5,821 nucleotides of DNA. It comes from Ruminococcaceae bacterium UBA2806 (GTDB lineage: Bacteria > Bacillota > Clostridia > Oscillospirales > Acutalibacteraceae). The notes below the pieces were generated by a model. It saw nothing but the letters and a program-made list of their open reading frames with translations. It was not told where the DNA came from and made no database searches. The stretch spans positions 17,135 through 22,955 of the forward strand of contig DEHG01000112.1 in the NCBI GenBank assembly GCA_002351795.1, written 5' to 3'. A program made the position numbers and the translations under genes. Below are positions 1 to 5,726 of the stretch, in pieces; the first letter of the stretch is position 1, and each line of letters starts with the position of its first letter.

Positions 1-30
1 TGCAATTATGTCTTTCATAGCTTTCGTCAT
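1..30 (-). CDS. Possible start of a downstream minus-strand gene (partial)
   Basis: Downstream of the purL stop, an ATG at 30 opens a minus-strand frame reading MTKAMKDIIA to the window edge. It is preceded by GGGG 6 nt upstream and by an in-frame TAA directly before the ATG, so this is the first usable start. The 46-nt gap from the purL stop contains no clear terminator and would suit an operon partner. Only ten codons are visible and nothing identifies a product. The plus strand is also open here (a hydrophobic frame ending at TAG 32-34), so the strand itself is uncertain. Confidence 0.2.
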   Translation of the reverse strand, partial: MTKAMKDIIA

Positions 31-76
31 TTAGTACCCCACGCGGGCAAGAAAGCAACCTATATTTTTTTCCTGA

Positions 77-3000
77 TCAGCTGAAATATTTTACGCCGCT
101 TTCAAATATCTTCTGATCCTTCTCAAACGGTGTATTGAAATAAAGGTTTTCGCCCTTTCTTTCGGAATGTCCCATCTTTCCGAGAACACGTCCGTCCGGA
201 CTTGTGATACCCTCAACAGCACATACAGAACCGTTGGTATTGAAAGCAATATCATCAGAGGGCTTGCCGTCAAGATCAACATACTGTGTAGCTATCTGAC
301 CGTTCTTTATAAGCGTATCAAGCATTTCATCCGTTGCAACAAAACGTCCCTCGCCATGTGATATCGGAATCGAGAATACATCTCCCGCATTAACGCCCGA
401 CAGCCACGGGGATTTAACGGATGTAACTCTTGTATATGCCATATGTGAAATATGTCTGCCTATAGTGTTGAATGTCAGAGTCGGGTCGTCTGCTTTAAGC
501 TCCCTTATCTCGCCATATGGTACAAGACCTAACTTTATAAGAGCCTGGAAACCGTTGCAGATACCGAGCATAAGTCCGTCACGGTTTTTAAGGAGTTCGT
601 TTACAGCTTCGCTTACTCTCGGATTGCGGAATGTAGTTGCAATGAATTTGCCCGAACCGTCAGGCTCATCACCTCCGGAGAAACCGCCGGGTATCATTAT
701 CATCTGTGACTCTTTGATAAGTCTTACCATTTCCGTGATCGTCTCTTCAATAGCGTCCGGAGTGAGGTTGCGGACAATAAGAAGCTGAGGCTCTGCGCCT
801 GCCTTTGCAAATGCCCTTGCTGTATCGACCTCGCAGTTTGTACCCGGGAATACAGGTATGAACACCTTCGGCTTTGCCGTCTTTATAAGCGGAGACGCTG
901 TATTTCTTTCGGTATAAAGCGGTATATCCTTTGTTATCTTCGGGCATTTTGCCTTTGACGGGAAAACGCCTTCAAGCTTTTTCTCCCATACATCAATAAG
1001 CTCGTCAATTGCAAGCTCTGCGCCGTTTATGCGGATGACCTCATCCTTTGTCGTTGTACCGAGATCATAATAAAGAACATTGCTGTCAAGCTCTGCGCCG
1101 TCTGCAAGCTCCAGTATGAGCGAACCTGAAAGCGGTGCATACAATTCATCCGCTGTAAGCTCCTTTGCAAAATCAAAGCCGATCTTGTTGCCGAAGCACA
1201 TCTTTGCAATTGCCGCAGCTGCGCCGCCTTCCTTTACAGTAGAAGCCGCAAGAACCTTTCCCTCATTCATGAGAGCATAAACTGCACGGTACATAGCTTT
1301 AAGCTTTTCCCAATCGGGCAGCATAGAGTCTTTGTCTTCGGGAACGGGTACATATATTACCTTTGAGCCTGTCTTTTTGAATTCAGCTGAAATTGTCCTG
1401 GAAGCCTTTGTCATTGCAACGGCAAAGCTTACAAGTGTAGGCGGAACATCCAGATCTTCAAAAGATCCCGACATACTGTCCTTACCGCCGATAGAGGGCA
1501 GACCCATTTTTATCTGTGCAGCAAGCGAGCCTAAAAGTGCAGCCGCAGGCTTGCCCCAGCGTGAGGGAACATCATGCAGTCTTTCAAAATATTCCTGGAA
1601 AGTCAGTCTTGCTGTAAGCGGGTCAGCGCCGATGGCAAGCAGCTTTGAAAGGGATTCTGTCACTGCAAATGCTGCGCCGTGGAAGGGACTCCATTTTGCG
1701 ATACCGGGAATATAGCCGTATGACATAGCTGTAGCATCATCCGTTTCACCTTCAAGAAGCGGTATCTTTGCAGCCATAGCTTCCTCGGGTGTAAGCTGAG
1801 TTTTTCCGCCGAAGGGCATCATTACAGTTGCTGCGCCTATACTTGCGTCAAATCTTTCGCAAAGACCTCTTTGTGAGCATACCTCAAGTCTGCCGAGATC
1901 AGCCTTGAAGCTGTCGGCTGTATCCATATTTTTAAGCTCCTGCGGTGCATGGGTACGGTAATTTTTCTGCGGATCGGGAGCTGTTATATATGCATTTGCA
2001 GTCTGGGTAACACCGTTGGTATTGAGGAATTTTCTGCTGAGGTCAACGATGGTCTTTCCTCTCCAATGCATTACAAGGCGGGGATCTTCGGTAACAACGG
2101 CAACAGCAGTCGCTTCAAGATTTTCCTTATCAGCCTCAGCAATGAATTTATCCACATCCTTTGCTTCAAGCACAACAGCCATTCTTTCCTGTGATTCGGA
2201 GATAGCAAGCTCTGTACCGTCAAGACCGTCATACTTTTTAGTTACCTTATCAAGGTCAACGGTAAGACCGTCAGCAAGCTCGCCTATAGCAACGCAAACG
2301 CCGCCTGCGCCGAAATCGTTGCAGCGTTTTATCATAGTTGAAACAGTTTTGTTTCTGAAAAGTCTCTGTATTTTTCTTTCAGTCGGGGGATTGCCCTTTT
2401 GTACCTCTGCGCCGCAAGTCTCGATAGATTCCATAGTATGAGCCTTTGACGAACCTGTTGCGCCGCCGCAGCCGTCACGGCCTGTTCTGCCGCCGAGAAG
2501 TACGATAATATCATCAGGTGAAGGAACGCCTCTTACAACGTTTGCCTTGGGTGATGCGCCGATAACTGCGCCGATCTCCATTCTCTTTGCGGCATAGCCG
2601 GGGTCATAGAGTTCAACTACCTGACCTGTGGCAAGACCTATCTGATTGCCGTAGGAGCTGTAGCCGGCTGCTGCGCCTGTAGTGATCTTTCTTGAGGGGA
2701 GCTTGCCTTCCATTGTCTTTTCAAATGGAACAGTCGGGTCGCCCGAACCTGTTACACGCATTGCCTGATAAACATATGCACGTCCCGAAAGCGGGTCACG
2801 GATAGCGCCGCCGAGACAGGTAGCAGCGCCGCCGAAGGGTTCGATCTCTGTCGGGTGGTTATGAGTTTCGTTTTTGAACTGAACGAGCCACTGTTCAGTC
2901 TTGCCGTCTATGGTAACGGGAACTTCAATGGAGCAGGCGTTTATCTCATCACTCTGATCGAGGTCAGGGATAAGACCTCTCTTTTTAAGCAGCTTCATGC

Positions 3001-3841
3001 CGACAAGAGCCATATCCATAAGAGAAACATCTCTGCTGCTGTCCTTGCCGTAGATTTCTTCCCTGCTTTCATAATAGAGAGCAAGAGCGTCTTCAATTGT
3101 CTTTGAGAGCGCATTTTTTTCTATTTCGATATTTTCAAGTCTTGTAAGGAAAGTCGTATGACGGCAGTGATCTGACCAGTATGTATCAATAACACGAAGT
3201 TCGGTAACAGTCGGATCCCTGTGTTCATCGTCACGGAAATAGTCACGGCAGAATTTGAGGTCTGAAAGAGTCATAGCAAAGCCCATGCTGTCAAAATACT
3301 GTTTCATTTCCTCGTCATTCCATTTTGTGAAGCCTTCAACAACTGCGACATCTGCGGGGATATCGGATCTCATGTCAAGAGAATCAGGTTTTCCGAGAGA
3401 CGCCTCACGGGATTCAACGGGGTTAATAAGATAATGCTTTATCTTATCGAGATCGGCGTCGGTAATATTGCCCTTTACGCCGATGACCTTAGCCGAAACG
3501 ACCTGAGGTCTTTCGCCCTGAGTAAGGAGCTGTACGCACTGAGCAGCGGAGTCTGCTCTCTGGTCATACTGACCGGGGAGGTATTCCATTGCAAAAACAC
3601 GGTAATCATTGTCTTCCGGCAGAACCTCATCATAGACGGTATCTGCATTAGTTTCGCTGAGAATAGTTTTCTTTGCCTTTTCAAAATCATCTCCGTCAAT
3701 GCCGCTGATATCATAGCGGTTAATTATACGGACATTTTCGACAGCCGTAAGTCCGAGACTTTTCTGAATATCGGCTGTCAGGTTAGAGGCTTCAACATCG
3801 AAGCCGCTGCGCTTTTCCACAAAAATTCTTTTTACTGCCAT
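77..3841 (-). CDS. purL: Phosphoribosylformylglycinamidine synthase, single-chain form with fused glutaminase
   Basis: The enzyme converts FGAR, glutamine and ATP to FGAM, the fourth step of cytoplasmic de novo purine synthesis. In this long form the PurS-like, PurL and PurQ parts are one chain; 1254 residues is normal for it. Seen in order: a PurS-like N-terminal region (about 1-140); the linker motif DHCRHTTF (224-231); the first synthetase half with ETHNHPTEIEPFGG (His327, His329); the second half with GGKDSM (Asp788); and a glutamine amidotransferase domain from about 990, with PGTNCEVD, nucleophile Cys1095 in GICNGFQ, and His1162/Glu1164 in SHGEGRF. All expected catalytic residues are present. 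The ATG at 3841 is chosen because AGGTG lies 6 nt upstream and the protein then begins MAVKRIFVEKR. A 14-codon extension to GTG 3883 runs through the leader hairpin and has no ribosome site. Stop is TGA. The gene is transcribed from its own promoter; no purine riboswitch was recognised in the leader. Confidence 0.97.
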   Translation of the reverse strand: MAVKRIFVEKRSGFDVEASNLTADIQKSLGLTAVENVRIINRYDISGIDGDDFEKAKKTILSETNADTVYDEVLPEDNDYRVFAMEYLPGQYDQRADSAAQCVQLLTQGERPQVVSAKVIGVKGNITDADLDKIKHYLINPVESREASLGKPDSLDMRSDIPADVAVVEGFTKWNDEEMKQYFDSMGFAMTLSDLKFCRDYFRDDEHRDPTVTELRVIDTYWSDHCRHTTFLTRLENIEIEKNALSKTIEDALALYYESREEIYGKDSSRDVSLMDMALVGMKLLKKRGLIPDLDQSDEINACSIEVPVTIDGKTEQWLVQFKNETHNHPTEIEPFGGAATCLGGAIRDPLSGRAYVYQAMRVTGSGDPTVPFEKTMEGKLPSRKITTGAAAGYSSYGNQIGLATGQVVELYDPGYAAKRMEIGAVIGASPKANVVRGVPSPDDIIVLLGGRTGRDGCGGATGSSKAHTMESIETCGAEVQKGNPPTERKIQRLFRNKTVSTMIKRCNDFGAGGVCVAIGELADGLTVDLDKVTKKYDGLDGTELAISESQERMAVVLEAKDVDKFIAEADKENLEATAVAVVTEDPRLVMHWRGKTIVDLSRKFLNTNGVTQTANAYITAPDPQKNYRTHAPQELKNMDTADSFKADLGRLEVCSQRGLCERFDASIGAATVMMPFGGKTQLTPEEAMAAKIPLLEGETDDATAMSYGYIPGIAKWSPFHGAAFAVTESLSKLLAIGADPLTARLTFQEYFERLHDVPSRWGKPAAALLGSLAAQIKMGLPSIGGKDSMSGSFEDLDVPPTLVSFAVAMTKASRTISAEFKKTGSKVIYVPVPEDKDSMLPDWEKLKAMYRAVYALMNEGKVLAASTVKEGGAAAAIAKMCFGNKIGFDFAKELTADELYAPLSGSLILELADGAELDSNVLYYDLGTTTKDEVIRINGAELAIDELIDVWEKKLEGVFPSKAKCPKITKDIPLYTERNTASPLIKTAKPKVFIPVFPGTNCEVDTARAFAKAGAEPQLLIVRNLTPDAIEETITEMVRLIKESQMIMIPGGFSGGDEPDGSGKFIATTFRNPRVSEAVNELLKNRDGLMLGICNGFQALIKLGLVPYGEIRELKADDPTLTFNTIGRHISHMAYTRVTSVKSPWLSGVNAGDVFSIPISHGEGRFVATDEMLDTLIKNGQIATQYVDLDGKPSDDIAFNTNGSVCAVEGITSPDGRVLGKMGHSERKGENLYFNTPFEKDQKIFESGVKYFS

Positions 3842-3870
3842 AATTATCACCTGTCTGTGGTTTAGATTAG

Positions 3871-3887
3871 TCCGGAGAAACACCGGA
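3871..3887 (-). promoter_or_regulatory. Small leader hairpin upstream of purL
   Basis: The predicted purL leader contains TCCGG and CCGGA separated by 7 nt, with a possible inner G-C pair, forming a 5-bp stem close to the transcript 5' end. It is not followed by a U tract, so it is not an intrinsic terminator. It could stabilise the 5' end or be incidental; no known riboswitch consensus is recognisable. Confidence 0.35.
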
Positions 3888-3901
3888 GCTTCAATAATCC
3901 T

Positions 3902-3930
3902 ATTCTATCATATTTTTCCCCACATTACAA
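3902..3930 (-). promoter_or_regulatory. purL promoter, extended -10
   Basis: On the minus strand TTGTAA (3925-3930, 4 of 6 to the -35 consensus) is separated by 17 nt from TAGAAT (3902-3907, 5 of 6). The -10 is preceded by TGA, giving a TGn extended -10. Transcription should begin near 3895, leaving a leader of roughly 53 nt before the purL ATG. The spacing and position fit purL well; no other promoter was seen between here and the terminator at 4199-4240. Confidence 0.7.
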
Positions 3931-4198
3931 CAGTTTTAAATTATATCAGCGGCAAGCCGCCTGCCCCATTGCGGCAATCAAATGAATTTTTATCAATTGC
4001 TGCAAATCAGCTGTCATTCTGAGTGGCTCAGTGCCAAAGAATCTTTATGATCGTGATAATTTGGCAATAATATCCTTTGCTTTTGCTCAGGACGGCAGGA
4101 CAATACAAAGCGCATTTTCTGAGAAAAATGATTTTTGTGTTTAATTCCGGAGTTTTCAAGTTATTTCAGTACCCTTTTTTCATAATAAAATAAGCAAT
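3931..4198. other. Intergenic non-coding stretch
   Basis: No start codon with a ribosome site and no coding-like frame was found on either strand. The stretch holds a GC-rich palindrome, GCGGCAAGCCGC (3949-3960), repeated in part as GCGGCAA at 3971-3977, which allows alternative pairings just upstream of the purL -35. It also holds the palindromic repeat at 4012-4102 and a small AT-rich inverted repeat (CATTTT / AAAATG) around 4112-4130. The 3949-3960 palindrome lies about 55-65 bp upstream of the purL start site and could be an operator, but nothing in the sequence proves it. Confidence 0.5.
4012..4102. repeat. Degenerate palindromic intergenic repeat
   Basis: The stretch begins TGTCATTCTGAG and ends CTCAGGACGGCAGGACA. 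The left arm continues to AAAGAATC and the right arm begins ATCCTTTGC, so the outer arms are imperfect reverse complements around an AT-rich centre. This is the general pattern of the widely dispersed TGTCATTCTGAG / CTCAGGATGACA intergenic elements in Firmicutes and other bacteria, here with many substitutions. No open frame is inside. Copy number cannot be judged from one window; the family match is from memory of the motif. Confidence 0.5.
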
Positions 4199-4240
4199 AA
4201 AAAAGCCCGAAAAAACGGCTCTGCAAGCGGCTTTCAGGGC
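4199..4240 (-). terminator. Minus-strand intrinsic terminator without its gene
   Basis: On the minus strand GCCC (4240-4237) pairs with GGGC (4208-4205). The stem continues through GAAAG against a U-rich strand and a short GC step, and is followed directly by six T (4204-4199). The orientation requires a gene transcribed leftwards from beyond about 4288. Instead, the DNA to the right is the plus-strand surface protein fragment. A short minus-strand reading DQSSQV followed by TAA (to 4267) may be the last codons of the lost gene, but an in-frame stop lies only a few codons further upstream, so this cannot be shown. The hairpin also insulates purL from transcription entering from the right. Confidence 0.7.
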
Positions 4241-4287
4241 ATTTCATACTTTTTGCACGCACAACATTTACACCTGAGACGACTGGT

Positions 4288-5163
4288 CTTTATATTTTTA
4301 GAAGAAATGTAGTAGATACAGCAAGTGGAACAACCAATACTTATGAGTACAGCGGTTACTATTACGATGCAACTCTTGGTAAATATTTTGCACTGCATAC
4401 CGGAACAGGTGATAATGGTAAATCTGAAAATGTTCTGCCGGCTGGTTCAGTAACAGAGAATAACACTGCTGCTCCGAGCTTGGATCAGGTTCTTCCTGTA
4501 ACTGTAGATACAGACGAAGTTTACTTTTATACGGCTTCTGAGACACTAAAGAACACAAGTAATTTGACATGGAATTATCAAGATGCAGCAGCAGCAAAGA
4601 CATATACGCCTTATACCAAAACTTCCGATTCAATTGTTATTTACAAATCAGGAAACAAGTATTATAGCGATGTAGCTCTTATAAATGAAACTACAGAACC
4701 AGCAGATTTGGCTACTGCATATACCGCAGGATCTGAAGTTACTGTTCCTGCAACACCCGATCGTTTTGTAGTTTCAGATGGTGATGGCATTTCGATGAAT
4801 ATTGATCTTGCTAATGTTGGTTCGGCTCAGGAAGAATGGACTAAGATTGGTACAGGCTCTGCTACTACATTCTACTATAACAATGATGTTGAAGAGGGAG
4901 ATACTACCAAGAAACTCGTTGATAGTGTAGAGCTTTCCAGTGCAACAACAAAGGATGCATACCTGACATTTGACTTTGACCTTGATGTATTTATGGAGTC
5001 TGTTCAGGTTACTAATGATGAAGATGGCAAGGAAAAGACAACACCTGTTAATACATGGGCAGCATCGACCGGTAATACAGGTGCGAAGCCGAACAGTGGC
5101 AATGATGCAGCAACTTATTCTGACAGCGAAATCAGCGTAGTTGGATGGACGGCATTGACATAA
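4288..5163 (+). pseudogene. 5'-truncated TasA/camelysin-like surface protein gene
   Basis: The frame is open from 4201 to TAA 5163 but contains no ATG or GTG before a TTG at 4480, which has no ribosome site. Protein-like sequence already runs through about 64 residues upstream of that TTG. About 291 residues remain, rich in Thr, Ser, Ala, Asp and Tyr and without cysteine, as in secreted proteins of Gram-positive bacteria. Counting from 4288, FYYNNDVEEGDTTKKLVDSV (195-214) followed by DAYLTFDFDLDVFMESVQV (223-241) resembles the C-terminal core of SipW-dependent TasA/camelysin-type exported proteins, where a tyrosine-rich strand, a PGE-T-like turn, DSV and an ending in AVQA recur. There is no LPXTG motif or C-terminal membrane anchor; it ends VVGWTALT. 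The signal peptide and N-terminal domain are missing at the junction near 4288. It is probably a dead remnant or a silent cassette; the family assignment is tentative. Confidence 0.6.
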
Positions 5164-5263
5164 TCTCTAACTACCCCCTAACCCTACAAATAAAAACTGA
5201 ATAATTACCCGCGCCAAACCCCAAAGGTGCGGCACAGGGTAAAAACTGAAACCTGACACAAAC

Positions 5264-5302
5264 CCCCGACACGACCGAAAGGCTGTGCCGGGGATAATTT
5301 TT
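5264..5302 (+). terminator. Hairpin plus T5, candidate terminator after the surface gene
   Basis: CCCCGACACGACC (5264-5276) pairs with GGCTGTGCCGGGG (5281-5293) around a GAAA tetraloop, with two mismatches and one G-U pair. TTTTT follows at 5298-5302. It lies 100 nt after the truncated surface gene and just before the antisense RNA promoter, so it could both end upstream transcription and insulate that promoter. A hairpin at the same place, but in reversed orientation, precedes the second promoter. Confidence 0.45.
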
Positions 5303-5311
5303 GAAAGCCAG

Positions 5312-5340
5312 TTGACACATCTGTAAAAAAGCGGTATAAT
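5312..5340 (+). promoter_or_regulatory. Perfect consensus promoter for antisense RNA 1
   Basis: TTGACA (5312-5317), a 17-nt spacer and TATAAT (5335-5340) match the housekeeping sigma consensus at every position. The start is expected near 5347. No ribosome site or coding frame follows; a terminator lies about 75 nt downstream, so the product is a short RNA. It is stronger on paper than the toxin promoter, as expected for a labile antitoxin RNA. Confidence 0.85.
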
Positions 5341-5350
5341 ACTAACAGGC

Positions 5351-5375
5351 AAAAGATACAAAAGATGTTCCATGG
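5351..5375 (+). repeat. Direct repeat DRa, in the antisense RNA
   Basis: AAAAGATACAAAAG (5351-5364), 4 nt, then TCCATGG (5369-5375). It matches DRb in the toxin gene in the same orientation, apart from a gap of 4 nt instead of 2. Because the two loci are transcribed in opposite directions, the repeat makes the transcripts complementary. Confidence 0.85.
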
Positions 5376-5385
5376 GAACAGAAAT

Positions 5386-5426
5386 GCCCCCGTACAAGCT
5401 GCAACTTGTGCGGGGGCTGCCTTTTT
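5386..5426 (+). terminator. Central terminator, probably shared by toxin mRNA and antisense RNA
   Basis: GCCCCCGTACAAG (5386-5398) and CTTGTGCGGGGGC (5405-5417) form a 13-bp stem with one T-G pair and a CTGCAA loop, followed by TGCC and TTTTT (5422-5426). On the minus strand the same stem is followed by ATTTCTGTT, a weaker T-rich tail, so leftward toxin transcripts could also stop here. A shared bidirectional hairpin between convergent RNAs is a hallmark of par-type loci. Confidence 0.85.
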
Positions 5427-5430
5427 ATGT

Positions 5431-5459
5431 ACCAGATAAGGCTGACATCTGAGGCTGGT
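5431..5459 (-). other. Hairpin in the toxin mRNA 3' region
   Basis: ACCAGAT (5431-5437) can pair with ATCTG (5447-5451) and, across a 3-nt bulge, CTGGT (5455-5459). It lies between the toxin stop codon and the shared terminator, so it would fold in the toxin mRNA 3' untranslated region. It may stabilise the message; this is inference from pairing alone. Confidence 0.35.
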
Positions 5460-5466
5460 TACCAGA

Positions 5467-5553
5467 TTACTCGTCCCTATCCAACCATTTGCAAATACAG
5501 CAGGCAACTATACCTGCCATAACAGAAACGATAAAAGATACAAAAGGATCCAT
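5467..5553 (-). CDS. Fst-like small membrane toxin peptide, 28 aa
   Basis: The gene encodes 28 residues, far below usual gene-calling limits. The N-terminal part, MDPFVSFIVSVMAGIVACCI, is a single hydrophobic membrane-spanning stretch with cysteines at 18, 19 and 21. It is followed by a short charged tail, CKWLDRDE. A hydrophobic helix followed by a W-L-D acidic tail is the shape of Fst/Ldr-type toxins (Fst ends HWLDEN), which insert in the membrane. AGGAGG lies 7 nt before the ATG, an excellent ribosome site. The gene has its own extended -10 promoter and faces a convergent RNA complementary to its start region. Expression should be limited by antisense pairing and by a leader stem that masks the ribosome site. 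Toxicity is inferred; a harmless membrane peptide or holin-like protein is the alternative. Confidence 0.8.
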   Translation of the reverse strand: MDPFVSFIVSVMAGIVACCICKWLDRDE

Positions 5554-5555
5554 GG
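5533..5555 (+). repeat. Direct repeat DRb, across the toxin start
   Basis: AAAAGATACAAAAG (5533-5546), GA, then TCCATGG (5549-5555). On the minus strand it covers the toxin ATG and codons 1 to 7, so it is the target of the antisense RNA. It is the partner of DRa at 5351-5375. Confidence 0.85.
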
Positions 5556-5560
5556 TCACA

Positions 5561-5587
5561 CCTCCTTTTCTGTACCAGTGTAGGAGG
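5561..5587 (-). promoter_or_regulatory. Toxin leader stem masking the Shine-Dalgarno
   Basis: In the toxin mRNA, CCTCCT (5587-5582) near the 5' end is exactly complementary to AGGAGG (5566-5561), the ribosome site, with a 15-nt loop containing a small CTG/CAG pairing. Folding would hide the site from ribosomes. In the par system a 5' stem of the fst mRNA is known to restrain translation in a comparable way. Confidence 0.65.
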
Positions 5588-5600
5588 CGGTAACAAATTT

Positions 5601-5609
5601 ATTATACCA
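5601..5609 (-). promoter_or_regulatory. Toxin promoter (extended -10)
   Basis: On the minus strand TGGTATAAT contains a perfect -10 with the TGn extension. No good -35 lies 16-18 nt upstream. Start is expected near 5594, giving a leader of about 41 nt that begins just upstream of the anti-Shine-Dalgarno sequence. It is weaker than the antisense promoter by consensus. Confidence 0.65.
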
Positions 5610-5629
5610 CATTCCGACAAAAAATGAAA

Positions 5630-5720
5630 GTGAAAAGTTGAAATCAGACACAGCTTTTCGGTCGTGCCAGGGATATATTTTTGAAAAATGGTTGACAGAT
5701 GTGATAAAAAGCAGTATAAT
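5630..5720 (+). repeat. Promoter module copy B
   Basis: Second copy of the module at 5239-5340: GTGAAAAGTTGAAATCAGAC, a hairpin (5649-5666), GGGATATATTTTTGAAA, then a perfect promoter. The 17-nt spacers of the two promoters agree at 12 positions. The hairpin has the opposite orientation from copy A. Copy B lies just upstream of, and divergent to, the toxin promoter. Confidence 0.7.
5692..5720 (+). promoter_or_regulatory. Perfect consensus promoter for small RNA 2
   Basis: TTGACA (5692-5697), 17 nt, TATAAT (5715-5720): a second full-consensus promoter within 400 bp and homologous to the first. Start is expected near 5727. It is followed by a short RNA region and a terminator rather than a coding frame. 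Confidence 0.85.
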
Positions 5721-5726
5721 ATAAAA

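Larger units (their letters stand above)
5239..5340 (+). repeat. Promoter module copy A
   Basis: First copy of a roughly 95-nt module: an A-rich segment (GTAAAAACTGAAACCTGACAC), a hairpin, GGGATAATTTTTGAAA, then a perfect -35/-10 pair. Copy B is at 5630-5720 in the same orientation. A shorter direct repeat, TAAAAACTGAA, occurs at 5191-5201 and again at 5240-5250. The hairpin at 5209-5215/5226-5232 (CCGCGCC / GGTGCGG) lies just outside this copy. Confidence 0.7.
5347..5426 (+). ncRNA. Antisense antitoxin RNA (par RNA II-like)
   Basis: Predicted RNA of about 80 nt from the perfect promoter to the T tract at 5422-5426. Its 5' part (5351-5375) carries AAAAGATACAAAAG and, after 4 nt, TCCATGG. The same words occur on the plus strand across the toxin start, so the RNA is complementary to the toxin mRNA start codon and first codons. 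TCCATGG is mostly held in a small hairpin, GTTCC-ATG-GGAAC (5367-5379), which would present the pairing bases in a loop. The 3' end is the terminator hairpin. It is transcribed towards the toxin gene, as RNA II is in the pAD1 par locus. The role is inferred from layout and complementarity; there is no expression evidence. Confidence 0.75.

Noticed and set aside
1..81. Plus-strand gene ending at the left edge
   Set aside because: Two plus-strand frames are open here, one hydrophobic, but neither can be assigned and the minus-strand start in purL orientation is at least as plausible.
465..3865. Several plus- and minus-strand frames inside purL
   Set aside because: All lie within the intact purL gene in other frames and lack ribosome sites or recognisable domains.
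3842..3883. Upstream GTG start giving a 1268-residue PurL
   Set aside because: The 14 extra codons run through the leader and its hairpin and have no ribosome site; the ATG at 3841 has AGGTG 6 nt upstream and gives the usual N terminus.
3842..3895. Purine riboswitch in the purL leader
   Set aside because: The leader is only about 53 nt with one 5-bp stem; it lacks the three-helix junction and conserved loops of purine aptamers.
4267..4287. DQSSQV-TAA as the end of a known mobile-element gene
   Set aside because: The wording felt familiar from clostridial accessory DNA, but only a few codons precede an upstream stop, so no family can be supported.
4298..4633. Minus-strand frame of 111 codons opposite the surface gene
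   Set aside because: It is a shadow of the plus-strand coding frame, with leucine/tyrosine/histidine-rich content typical of antisense reading and no ribosome site.
4480..5163. TTG start for a 227-residue surface protein
   Set aside because: No Shine-Dalgarno precedes the TTG, and protein-like sequence in the same frame continues upstream to about 4288, so this is an internal leucine of a truncated gene.
5167..5507. Minus-strand frames of 76 and 100 codons
   Set aside because: They run through the antisense RNA, the terminator and the promoter module; translation would be read from terminator stems, and no start signal is present.
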